The notes under the pieces are model-generated. The model worked only from the letters and a program-made list of their open reading frames with translations. It did no database searches and had not been told where the DNA came from. Shown here piece by piece: positions 55,634 through 63,063 of a stretch of DNA of 64,000 bases; positions within the stretch are counted from its first letter, which is position 1; each line of letters opens with the position of its first letter. Source of the stretch: DASYAN01 sp963727755 (GTDB lineage: Bacteria; Chloroflexota; Ktedonobacteria; Ktedonobacterales; Ktedonobacteraceae). Made by a program: the position numbers and the translations under genes. The stretch is from positions 186,001 to 250,000 of the forward strand of contig CAVSHN010000009.1 in the NCBI GenBank assembly GCA_963727755.1, given 5' to 3'.

Positions 55634-55680
55634 GACCACAAAGGGAGTAACTTCAGCTCAGAGCGGCTCTGGTTATCTGG

Positions 55681-55842
55681 GTTACGAAATGCCCTCGATG
55701 CATTCATGTTGAGCAGATCACGACAATCCTGACACTGGCCGAGGAATTGAGCAAAGGGACAATTGAGAAGGTTCTGGCGAAGAGCGATGCTGAGCTGGGA
55801 CTGGAGCTTTTGCTTCACCCTGAGAAGTTCAGGAGGATTTGA
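55681..55842 (+). pseudogene. Repeated 54-codon zinc-knuckle tail, copy 2
   Basis: VTKCPRCIHVEQITTILTLA then EELSKGTIEKVLAKSDAELG and PEKFRRI before TGA. Compared with copy 1 the changes are mainly Asp to Glu, Ala to Ser and silent. A partly decayed GACGGCTC-type hairpin follows near 55886-55915. Confidence 0.5.
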
Positions 55843-55976
55843 ATTTCTTACTACTGAATACCTGCATCGTGCTACCATGCAAAAGAGAAACGACCCACAT
55901 CGAGCCGTCTCTCTCTGACAGAAAAGCCATGAATACATCTTATGAATTTAGATAGTTGAGGTAGTGCCTTGCTCTG

Positions 55977-56861
55977 CTAATCTTGCTCTGCTAATCTTGC
56001 TTTCCTCCTCTCATATCGTATTTTCCCTGGGGTAGTGCCTAGCTTTGCTGCTTTTTCTTTTATCTGCTTATACCGTAGTTTTCCTGCAGTAGTGCCTAGC
56101 TTTGCTGCTTTTTCTTTTATCTGCTTATACCGTAGTTTTCCTACAGTAGTGCCTAGCTTTGCTGCTTTTTCTTTTAGCCGTTGATCTGGACTCTTTTCAT
56201 TTTGTTGCTCATGGACTGTTTGGTCGGATTGAGCTTGCTGTTGTGAAGCAAGGTCCCCCCCATATATTGTGCTGCCTAATGTTGTTGGCACCCTTGAGCT
56301 ACTAGCCTCATCACGCTTTCTCTTGTGACTGCTGTTGTGGTTTGGCTCACCCTGAGAGTCTGAAGGAGATACGGTGGCTACCTCATCATTGCTCAGAAGC
56401 CTTTCCTCTGGGTGTGGTGGGGCCATGCGCTCGGTATGTGGCGGGACGGGAGGTCTGAGCCTCTCAAGTTCGTCAATGCCGAATTGCAGGGCTCTCTGAA
56501 TGTCATCTATACGGGTGTGAGGATGCAGGTCCCCTTGAGGCTGCTGTTGTGAGCAAGAAGCCTCATCGAGCAATGATTGCTCTGGAGGGCGCTCCGCTTC
56601 TGGTGACCGCACTGCTTGCCATAGGCGGAAGGCACTGCTTGCTGTATCCTGCTGTCTGGACGCTTCCCCTTGCGTTTGATGATGATAATAAGGATTTGTA
56701 GCAAAGTGCCGCGTAAGATCGCCAATGGAGCCTTGTTTTCCACGGCTTGTGCTGCTTTCCCCTTGCGGCCTAGTGAAGTCTTTGTTTGCTCTTTGCTCTG
56801 GCGAGGAAGGCAGATTTTGCTCTTCTGGCGATTGATTAAGTTCTACTCCAAATAGACGCAT
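55977..56861 (-). CDS. Mosaic repeat protein C: short array of 19-residue repeats
   Basis: 294 residues from the ATG at 56861 (MRLFGVELNQSPEEQ), with GAAGGGA upstream. The first residues match protein A, but from PEEQNLPSSPE onward the text matches B and D, so it is a recombinant. It carries the RIDDIQRALQFGIDELERL helix and SSHKRKRDEASSS. The C-terminus has three 19-residue units of the form KEKAAKLGTTVGKLRYKQI, ending in ERRKARLAEQD. Each unit reads like a helix-turn-helix half (AAKLGTTVGKLRY). Nucleic-acid binding inferred. Confidence 0.72.
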   Translation of the reverse strand: MRLFGVELNQSPEEQNLPSSPEQRANKDFTRPQGESSTSRGKQGSIGDLTRHFATNPYYHHQTQGEASRQQDTASSAFRLWQAVRSPEAERPPEQSLLDEASCSQQQPQGDLHPHTRIDDIQRALQFGIDELERLRPPVPPHTERMAPPHPEERLLSNDEVATVSPSDSQGEPNHNSSHKRKRDEASSSRVPTTLGSTIYGGDLASQQQAQSDQTVHEQQNEKSPDQRLKEKAAKLGTTVGKLRYKQIKEKAAKLGTTAGKLRYKQIKEKAAKLGTTPGKIRYERRKARLAEQD

Positions 56862-56969
56862 TGTTTTCCCTTCAAAGTTGTATTGCAATGAAAGTGTTTC
56901 ATAACTCTCAAAAAGCTCTGCTATCTGAGTCACATTCTCTACTCAGGATACCCAATGCAAGTGAGATTT

Positions 56970-56994
56970 TCTAGGAGAAAAGAGGGACAATTTT
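56970..56994 (-). promoter_or_regulatory. TTGTCCCT-type motif upstream of protein C
   Basis: Same sequence as at 52634 and 55609; 109 nt from the protein C start. Confidence 0.6.
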
Positions 56995-57193
56995 GACCAC
57001 AAAGGGAGTAACTTCAGCTCAGAGCGGCTCTAGTTATCTGGGCCCTCGATGCATTCATATTGAGCAGATCACGACAATCCTGACACTGGCCGAGGAATTG
57101 AACAAAGGGACAATTGAGAAGGTTCTGGCGAAGAGCGATGCTGAGCTGGGACTGGAGCTTTTGCTTCACCCTGAGAAGTTCAGGAGGATTTGA
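56993..57193 (+). pseudogene. Repeated zinc-knuckle tail, copy 3, fused upstream
   Basis: A 10-bp deletion (relative to copies 1 and 2) removes the first CPxC Cys and joins the frame to upstream sequence, giving an ORF from ATG 56993: SSYLGPRCIHIEQITTILTL then AEELNKGTIEKVLAKSDAEL. No ribosome-binding site. It probably represents the same lost gene as copies 1 and 2. Confidence 0.45.
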
Positions 57194-57234
57194 ATTTCTT
57201 ACTACTGAATACCTGCATCGTGCTACCATGCAAA

Positions 57235-57265
57235 AGAGAGACGGCCCACATCGAGCCGTCTCTCT
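57235..57265. terminator. Terminator hairpin between proteins D and C
   Basis: Perfect 11-bp arms AGAGAGACGGC / GCCGTCTCTCT, 9-nt loop. It would end transcription from protein D (ending at 57299) and from the + strand tail ORF. Confidence 0.7.
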
Positions 57266-57298
57266 CTGACAGAAAAGCCATGAATACATCTTATGAAT

Positions 57299-58561
57299 TT
57301 AGATAGTTGAGGTAGTGCCTTGCTCTGCTAATCTTGCTTTCCTCCTCTCATATGGAGTAGTGCCTTGCTCTGCTAATCTTGCTTTCCTCCTCTCATATGG
57401 AGTAGTGCCTTGCTCTGCTAATCTTGCTTTCCACCTCTCATGTATTATTTTTCCTGGGGTAGTGCCTTGCTCTGCTAATATTGCTTTCCTCTTCTCATAT
57501 CGTATTTTTCCTGGGGTAGTGCCTTGCTCTGCTAATCTTGCTTTTTCCCTCTCATGTGGGGTAGTGCCTTGCTCTGCTAATCTTGCTTTCCACCTCTCAT
57601 GTGGAGTAGTGCCTTGCTCTGCTAATCTTGCTTTCCTCTTCTCATGTGGAGTGGTGCCTTGCTCTGCTAACCTTGCTTTTTCCCTCTCATATGGAGTAGT
57701 GCCTAGCTTTGCTGCTTTTTCTTTTAGCCGTTGATACTCACCTTTACGGTCCCTCCTTCTTTTAGCAGATTTTTGAGCTGCCCTCTTTTCATTTTGTTGC
57801 TCATGGACTGTTTGGTCGGATTGAGCTTGCTGTGGAGCAAGACCGTCCACAGAAGGTGTTAGGCCTAATGAGCTGCTGGCCCCATCACGTTTCCTCTCGC
57901 GGCCTCGCTCTTGAGAGTCATGATGGCTTGACACGCTCGCAATGTCTCTCAGAGAACTGCTAGGAAAATGATTGTTGCTCACAACGGTTTGCTCGTCTGG
58001 TTGTTGGAGCATGCCGCCACTCTCTGGGATGCAAGGTCTAGCGGAGGCAAGGTCCCTCCAAAGTTCATTGACATGGAATTGAAGGGACTCCTGAATGTTA
58101 CCCACAAATGTCTGAAAGGGTGCTTCCAACCAAGGAGCAGAGGCCAGATCAGCCTGTTGTGAGCTGGAGGCACCATCGAGCCTCCGTTGCCCTTGCAGGT
58201 CTCTCTGATGGGGAGCTTCTTGTGGTTGCGCTGGTTTCCATGGCTGAAAGGCACTGCAATGAGCTTCTTGTGGTTGCGCTGGTTTCCATGGCTGAAAGGC
58301 ACTGCAATGAGCTTCTTGTGGTTGCCGTTGTACGACACAGCTTTCACTCCCTTGTTGTCTGGACGACTCTCCTTGTGCTTGATGATAATAAGGATTTGTA
58401 GCAAAGTGCCGCGTAAGATCGCCAATGGAGCCTTGTTTTCCACGGCTTGTGCTGTTTTCCCCTTGCTGTCTGGTGAAGTCTTTGCTTGCTGTATGCTCTG
58501 GCGAGGAAGGCAGATTTTGCTCTTCTGGCAATTTATTGAGGTCTATCTCAAATTTAGGCAT
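57299..58561 (-). CDS. Mosaic repeat protein D: array of 15/19-residue basic repeats
   Basis: 420 residues; start MPKFEIDLNKLPEEQ with GAAGGGAG upstream, identical to protein B over ~115 residues. An internal duplication (AHCSAFQPWKPAQPQE twice) follows. The middle differs from A-C and has its own basic cluster (RGRERKRDGASSS and AAQKSAKRRRDRKGEYQRLK). The C-terminus has about nine units of 15 residues (ERWKARLAEQGTTPH), two of them extended to 19 by GKIR/GKII. The protein ends GTTSTI, immediately after a unit, as if the array had been cut. Strongly basic; nucleic-acid binding inferred. Confidence 0.75.
   Translation of the reverse strand: MPKFEIDLNKLPEEQNLPSSPEHTASKDFTRQQGENSTSRGKQGSIGDLTRHFATNPYYHQAQGESSRQQGSESCVVQRQPQEAHCSAFQPWKPAQPQEAHCSAFQPWKPAQPQEAPHQRDLQGQRRLDGASSSQQADLASAPWLEAPFQTFVGNIQESLQFHVNELWRDLASARPCIPESGGMLQQPDEQTVVSNNHFPSSSLRDIASVSSHHDSQERGRERKRDGASSSLGLTPSVDGLAPQQAQSDQTVHEQQNEKRAAQKSAKRRRDRKGEYQRLKEKAAKLGTTPYEREKARLAEQGTTPHEKRKARLAEQGTTPHERWKARLAEQGTTPHEREKARLAEQGTTPGKIRYEKRKAILAEQGTTPGKIIHERWKARLAEQGTTPYERRKARLAEQGTTPYERRKARLAEQGTTSTI
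57305..57720 (-). repeat. 45/57-bp tandem repeat array in protein D
   Basis: Nine or so in-frame units with core CTTGCTCTGCTAATCTTGCT on the + strand; length differences of exactly 12 bp between unit types. The same units occur in A and C. Confidence 0.85.
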
Positions 58562-58915
58562 TTTTTACTCCCTTCAACGTTGTATTGCAATGAAAGTGTT
58601 TCATAACTCTCAAAAAGCTCTGCTATCTGAGTCACATTCTCTACTCAGGATACCCAATGCAAGTGAGATTTTCTAGGAGAAAAGAGGGACGATTTTGGCG
58701 TGTCTAAAAGACCTGCTACACTCGTTAGGGATTGAAACGCTTGGTAGGTAGATCCAGCACCAATAATAATAGCCTAGTTTGAACAGCCTGTTATACTCAT
58801 TAAATAGTCATTGGCTATGCGAAATGAGAGTGGTCTAAAAGGCCGTGGATAGGGTGGATGAGGCACAGATGCGCTTAAAACCCAAGACATTTTGATAAAT
58901 CATCATACTATCTCT
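58562..58915. other. Upstream region of protein D and uncharacterised spacer
   Basis: 58562-58690 is the duplicated promoter module, with the motif at 58672-58696. The rest has two loosely similar segments (CCTGCTACACTCGTTAGGGA and CCTGTTATACTCATTAAATA) and no gene. Confidence 0.45.
58672..58696 (-). promoter_or_regulatory. TTGTCCCT-type motif upstream of protein D
   Basis: CGTCCCTCTTTTCTCCTAGA on the - strand, 111 nt from the start. The first base of the core differs from copies at A-C. Confidence 0.55.
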
Positions 58916-59086
58916 ATGGATGAATATAGCAATCTACGCACCTGCAAGAAATGCGGCGATAAAGAAATGTACGGGGTACCATTTCCTCTCAGGGGTGATT
59001 AATGCCACCACAAAGCAAAACACGAAAGATGGAAGAAGTATCAGCGCGAGTATCAACGCAAGCGAAGAAGGGCATTGAGGAAATGA
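58916..59086 (+). pseudogene. Small zinc-finger protein relic
   Basis: ATG GAT GAA... reads MDEYSNLRTCKKCGDKEMYG then VPFPLRGD, TAA at 59000, then in frame CHHKAKHERWKKYQREYQRK before TGA. CxxC ... C-H with a basic tail resembles the small zinc-finger proteins often found with phage HNH genes. One stop interrupts it. Low confidence. Confidence 0.35.
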
Positions 59087-59183
59087 GGGAGCGATAATGC
59101 TTAGATAATGTTATGGTGCAGCTGAGCAATGTGATCAAGCAGTTAAGATCACACTGCTAGGCGAAATCTGCTAGAAGTGGCAC

Positions 59184-60386
59184 CTATTCTTCTTCAAAGT
59201 GTCTCTGAAGTTCATGGTACTCTGCATACAGTATCTTGGCAGTATCGCTTCTTTGAGAATCTTGCGGTACTTGTCCACGAGCAAGCCACTGGTCATAGCT
59301 CTCTTCAAGAGGTCTTATCTCTTGAGTCGCATGGTGTGAGGACGACTCTCCTAGCGCGTCTGGGAGAGACTCTTGCGGATTAATGTGACTCGGAGCCTCT
59401 CCAATAAGCTCAGCCAACTCTTGCTGTATCTGGATGACGCGCCGAGCTTTCTCAAGATTTTGGTCAAGATATTTCCCATAGTGCTCTTTAGCTTTTTGCA
59501 ACTTAATAAGATCTTTTTGTTTTTTGACAAGCAATTGATTGACATCCGTAGAAAGGGAGAGTTGATTCTTCAATGACTGGATTTCCTGTTCCAAAGCGGC
59601 TATCTCGTTGTCAGCTTTCTGGAGAGCTTCCTGCCAATCTCTTACTCGTCTTTCAGCCTTTTTTGCAAGTATAACATCTTTGTGGCTTTTATGATATTCA
59701 GCCTTTTTTGCAAGTATAGCATGTTTGTTGTTTTTATAATATTTAGCATTTTTTGCAAGCATAGCATGTTTGTTGTTTTTATAATATTTAGCATTTCTTG
59801 CAAATGCAGCATCTTTGTTGTTTTTATAACGCTTAGCCTTTCTTATTTTTTGCATCATTTTATTTCTAGAAATCTTGTATTTTTCACTATTAATTTCTCC
59901 TTTATCCATTTTTTCATCTAATATCTCTATTATCTTGTAACACTCTTTTTCATTAATACCAAGCATCTTCCTCTTTTTGCTTGGCGGGTTGATGAGTTTC
60001 TCGACGATCTGATCACACTTTGCTTCGTCTATCTCCTCGACTTTCGATGCGCTTGCTTGATCAGGCCTTCCTTGTGCTGGCATTGGAATATCTTGCTGGG
60101 AAGGGCTGGCTAGTGCATCCTGCAATGACTGCATCCCGCTTCCTTGTTGCTCCTGGAGTATTCTTTGATCGTTGCGTCCGAACGATATCATGTCATTGCC
60201 AGTACCTCCTTCAAATGCAATACCTGCCAGTTGCGTCCAATATTCCTGTTCAGGAGATGGAGACCCTTGGTTGGTAGCATGTCTTTCTGCAGACCATGAT
60301 CCCTTTCTCTTTCTTCCTGAAGTTCCCCTTGTCTCTTTTGCCCGATCAGATCCTCCACTTGATGTCACATCTCGGCGATTTTGCAT
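59184..60386 (-). CDS. Basic repeat/coiled-coil protein E with two NLS-like clusters
   Basis: 400 residues from the ATG at 60386 (MQNRRDVTSSGG); AAGGAAG lies 8 nt upstream and overlaps an earlier ATG. The N-terminal ~120 residues are disordered and contain TSGRKRKGSWS. NPPSKKRKMLGINEKE resembles a classical monopartite NLS. Residues ~180-255 hold 15-residue repeats (AKYYKNNKHAMLAKN, four to five units), akin to basic repeats in viral and homing-endonuclease proteins. A long coiled coil follows (ALQKADNEIAALEQEIQSLK ... KAKEHYGKYLDQNLEKAR). The tail is acidic. No enzymatic motif. The N-terminus is unrelated to A-D, but style and location suggest the same system. Confidence 0.72.
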   Translation of the reverse strand: MQNRRDVTSSGGSDRAKETRGTSGRKRKGSWSAERHATNQGSPSPEQEYWTQLAGIAFEGGTGNDMISFGRNDQRILQEQQGSGMQSLQDALASPSQQDIPMPAQGRPDQASASKVEEIDEAKCDQIVEKLINPPSKKRKMLGINEKECYKIIEILDEKMDKGEINSEKYKISRNKMMQKIRKAKRYKNNKDAAFARNAKYYKNNKHAMLAKNAKYYKNNKHAILAKKAEYHKSHKDVILAKKAERRVRDWQEALQKADNEIAALEQEIQSLKNQLSLSTDVNQLLVKKQKDLIKLQKAKEHYGKYLDQNLEKARRVIQIQQELAELIGEAPSHINPQESLPDALGESSSHHATQEIRPLEESYDQWLARGQVPQDSQRSDTAKILYAEYHELQRHFEEE

Positions 60387-60697
60387 ATCGTTTCTTCCTT
60401 TCATAGAGCTTATAGAACATTATCAATAAAATGACACAAAACAACTAGACTATGTCAAATATACCTAACCTGTTTCATCCTGTCTATGGGTAGCGCTACG
60501 GAAGCTGTCACCAGGGGCAAAGTAGTAGTAGGAGCAAGATGTGTGGATGGCGTGATGAGATAAGTTGTCATTTATAAAACTCCTCATGAGGGCAATCGTC
60601 GCACGGTCGGAAGTCACAGCTGTATCCAAAAATCATGCTTTCCCTACCGTCAGAAAACACTGGCCCGGCTATCAGACAAGTTAGTCGCTACACGAGG
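60387..60697. other. Upstream region of protein E
   Basis: Shares a CATCCTGTCTA block and a nearby ATACCTA(A/C)CCTGT stretch with the region upstream of the SET gene. A GTAGCGCTAC palindrome sits at ~60489-60498. No gene. Confidence 0.4.
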
Positions 60698-61396
60698 CTA
60701 ATCACACGGATTCCCTAAGTTTTCATGTTCCCTAGTTTCTTTCTCATATATCGCTTTCAAAAAAGGAGCGAGGTAAGGAGAAATCTCCCTCTTTTGTTCA
60801 GGTGTAAGATATTTATATCCTTTAATTTCTCCAAGACAATTTGGAGCATTACACTTACACGTAAAAGGACACTCGCATCTTGGATCTAGCAAGTCGTAGT
60901 CTGTAGCATTATAGTTAAATGAAAGTTCCTCTCCCTTTTCGATATTTCGAATAGCAACTAATACAGGTTGCTTCATATTCGTAAAATCAATATAACAGTT
61001 TGGGTTGCAGCTATGATTAAGGTTATTATCAAAATCCACGGTAGACTCTATACATAAATCGTCGGTAATCTGTAAGGATTTATCAGTTGCTTCATCAAGA
61101 GGTACAAGCTTGCCGATAAAAGGAAAGATCACTTCTCGTGTTTCAAAGTTTTGAGCTGCAATAATGCTATTTCCTTTATCTATAGTTCCGACTATTCGTA
61201 TATTGTCAGGGAAAGAAGGCGCTTCTTTCCTCTCTGGCTGATCGTCTTGGCGAGGATGAAAGCGTATAAAGTGGTCTCTTCTCTCTACAAAAGTACTGCC
61301 ATGTGATGGACTTGGTGATTCAACAGTTCCAAGGCATCTATTTGATGAATCATCTCTTCTTTCAGGAGAAGGAGATCTCCTCCCATCACCAACCAT
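60698..61396 (-). CDS. SET-domain protein lysine methyltransferase
   Basis: 232 residues; AAAGGA before the ATG. A disordered N-terminus (RRSPSPERRDDSS...) like that of protein A precedes the SET domain (~70-190). Hallmarks: FENREV-type start (NFETREVIFPFIGKLV), LNHSCNPNCYIDFTN (SAM/lysine-channel motif NHSC), and KGEELSFNYNATDYDLLD (catalytic Tyr). A post-SET-like cysteine cluster (CECPFTCKCNAPNCLG) should bind zinc. SET enzymes methylate lysines, classically on histones; bacterial ones are also known to modify nucleoid proteins or host chromatin. The Lys-rich repeat proteins next door are natural candidate substrates (inference). Confidence 0.88.
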   Translation of the reverse strand: MVGDGRRSPSPERRDDSSNRCLGTVESPSPSHGSTFVERRDHFIRFHPRQDDQPERKEAPSFPDNIRIVGTIDKGNSIIAAQNFETREVIFPFIGKLVPLDEATDKSLQITDDLCIESTVDFDNNLNHSCNPNCYIDFTNMKQPVLVAIRNIEKGEELSFNYNATDYDLLDPRCECPFTCKCNAPNCLGEIKGYKYLTPEQKREISPYLAPFLKAIYEKETREHENLGNPCD

Positions 61397-61469
61397 AGTA
61401 ATTTTCCTTTCTCACAAAGTTTACAAAACGAGCATCACTCTTAATAATACCTACCCTGTCTCATCCTGT

Positions 61470-61493
61470 CTAGGGGAAAACAGGGACAGCTTT
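61470..61493 (-). promoter_or_regulatory. TTGTCCCT-type motif upstream of the SET gene
   Basis: On the - strand: CTGTCCCTGTTTTCCCCTAG then A. 74 nt from the start codon; independent in sequence context from copies A-D. Confidence 0.55.
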
Positions 61494-61531
61494 GCAGTGA
61501 GCACAGCTCTGGCGAGGTTTGCATCATGCAT

Positions 61532-61975
61532 CCTAGTGGGCTGTCACTAAGAAAGTGACGGGTAGAGACGCTTGAGTTTTATACGGGCATCTTGGGTGGC
61601 AAAATGCCAATTGACCTTTACCTCTCTGTTATTGCGTTTATCCTGCCATGATGCAACCTCTCGGATAAGTTCTTCTTCACTTCCAATGCGCCGATCTAAG
61701 CATTGTCCGCTGAGCACACTTAACTCGATCTCAGCCATGTTCAACCAGCTTCCATGCTTGGGGGTGTAGTGGATTTCCAATCGCTCAATGATACGTCGAG
61801 CCTCTTCTGGATCAAATGTCTCATATAGTGCGTAAAGAACGTGCGTATTCAGATGACCCATGACGAGAATCACCTTTTTTGCGTTCGGATAGTGTACATC
61901 AACGATTTCGCGAATAAAAAAGGCTCAATCTCGTTTTGTTCGATGCTCTGTGACTTTGACATATCGCCTTCCTTT
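61532..61975 (-). mobile_element. IS630-family transposase remnant (right copy)
   Basis: Element end CTAGTGGGCTGTCACTAAGA at 61532, then the C-terminal ~140 transposase codons. RYVKVTEHRTKRD is followed by TGA (61925-61927) where a Trp codon is expected, then FFIREIVDVHYPNAKKVILV. The second catalytic Asp region, normally VMDNLNTH, reads VMGHLNTH, so the DDE triad is lost. HYTPKHGSWLNMAEIELSVL keeps the last Glu. Inactive. Direct repeat of 51118-51324. Confidence 0.88.
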
Positions 61976-62064
61976 TAGAGGCTCACACGCCAAAAGAGAT
62001 TTCGCACTCCTGCCCTCTCATATTCAAAATCAAAGCGTTCTGGTTCTCCTGGCTTCATCGGGAT

Positions 62065-62601
62065 ATGAATATTTTTGATCTGCGTCAGAAACTCATCGCT
62101 GACTACTCCTCTTATATTCGCAGTTTTATCCAGATTCGTGATCCTCGCATCCAAGAATATGTTGAGCAGGAACTGTTTCGTGATAGCATGCTCTGGCCCT
62201 AGCCACTGATCCAGATGAATCCCATATTTCAGCCTGGATGCACGATCAACCAATTGGTTGATCAGGAAGTGCTCCATCCAGCTTGTGCGCAGATCTTTCG
62301 TCGCAGCAAAGAAGAAAAGAAGCCTCATGGTCATCTCCTGTATCTACATCAACACCAGGAAGAGGCCATTCGCGTGGCACGTGGAGGGCACAGCTATATC
62401 CTGACGACTGGAACCGGATCGGGCAAGAGCTTGTCATATATGATCCCAATTGTAGATTCGGTGTTGCAGCACCCCAATACACCGGGCATTAAGGCCATTG
62501 TTGTCTATCCCATGAATGCTCTAGCTAATAGCCAGAAGGGTGAGCTAGAGAAATATCTTGAGCTAGGTTATCACTATCTTTGCAGTTTTTGGAAGGGGTA
62601 A
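62065..62601 (+). pseudogene. N-terminal fragment of a large DEAD/DEAH-box helicase
   Basis: From ATG 62065: MNIFDLRQKLIADYSSYIRS, IQIRDPRIQEYVEQEL, LWP then TAG at 62200, then in frame PLIQMNPIFQPGCTINQLVD and LHPACAQIFRR. Walker A is LTTGTGSGKSLSYMIPIVDS, motif Ia-like VVYPMNALANSQKGELEKYL. The protein then runs into unrelated sequence (~62575). The intact family is ~1700-2000 residues and is frequent in phage-defence neighbourhoods; this link is from general knowledge. Only the first ~175 codons remain. Confidence 0.75.
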
Positions 62602-63063
62602 AAAACCGAAGCTGGTGTCGAAGAAGAGCGGAGACGAGACGAGCACCTCTGTACAGTTAGCCAAAAGGGGGGAAAGTTGCAGGCATGAGCAAATCCTGGT
62701 ACAAAAGAACAATAACATATTTATCCAGGAGAGCCTCATGCCACATCCTATTGTATGCCAAGATGAGAGATTGCGCCAGTACTTGCAGTCCTTTCCATTG
62801 ATTCCAACTAATGAGGATAGGCGAAGAAGAACAAGGAGAGGACTCACACATCATTCAGTTAAAGTCTTTAAATCAAAGTGTTATAGCTAAAATTCTTAAA
62901 GATGAATAGTAGGTAATTTGCTTATAATATAGAATATTCAAGGCATATGCATATTAATAGACTATAAATAATTATATCTAATGAATAACTTGTATTTATT
63001 TTATTTCAATATAATTTTTGTTTTACCTTTATTCCTCTTTTATAATATTTTGTAGAGTAAAGC
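62602..63063. other. AT-rich spacer
   Basis: 62880-63050 is markedly AT-rich compared with the rest of the window. A 91-codon open frame at 62615-62890 shows no family likeness or ribosome-binding site. It probably marks a recombination scar between the helicase relic and the IS4 element. Confidence 0.4.

Noticed and set aside
57315..57734. 139-codon + strand frame opposite protein D repeats
   Set aside because: Repeat-driven shadow ORF, same reasoning as for protein B.
58725..58745. GGGATTGAAACG stretch resembling the 3' end of a CRISPR direct repeat
   Set aside because: Only one copy exists, with no regular spacing and no cas genes; chance similarity.
61975..62334. 119-codon - strand frame
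   Set aside because: Antisense of the helicase fragment, whose + strand frame carries recognisable helicase motifs.
62615..62890. 91-codon + strand frame in the AT-rich spacer
   Set aside because: No motif, no ribosome-binding site, composition unlike neighbouring genes.
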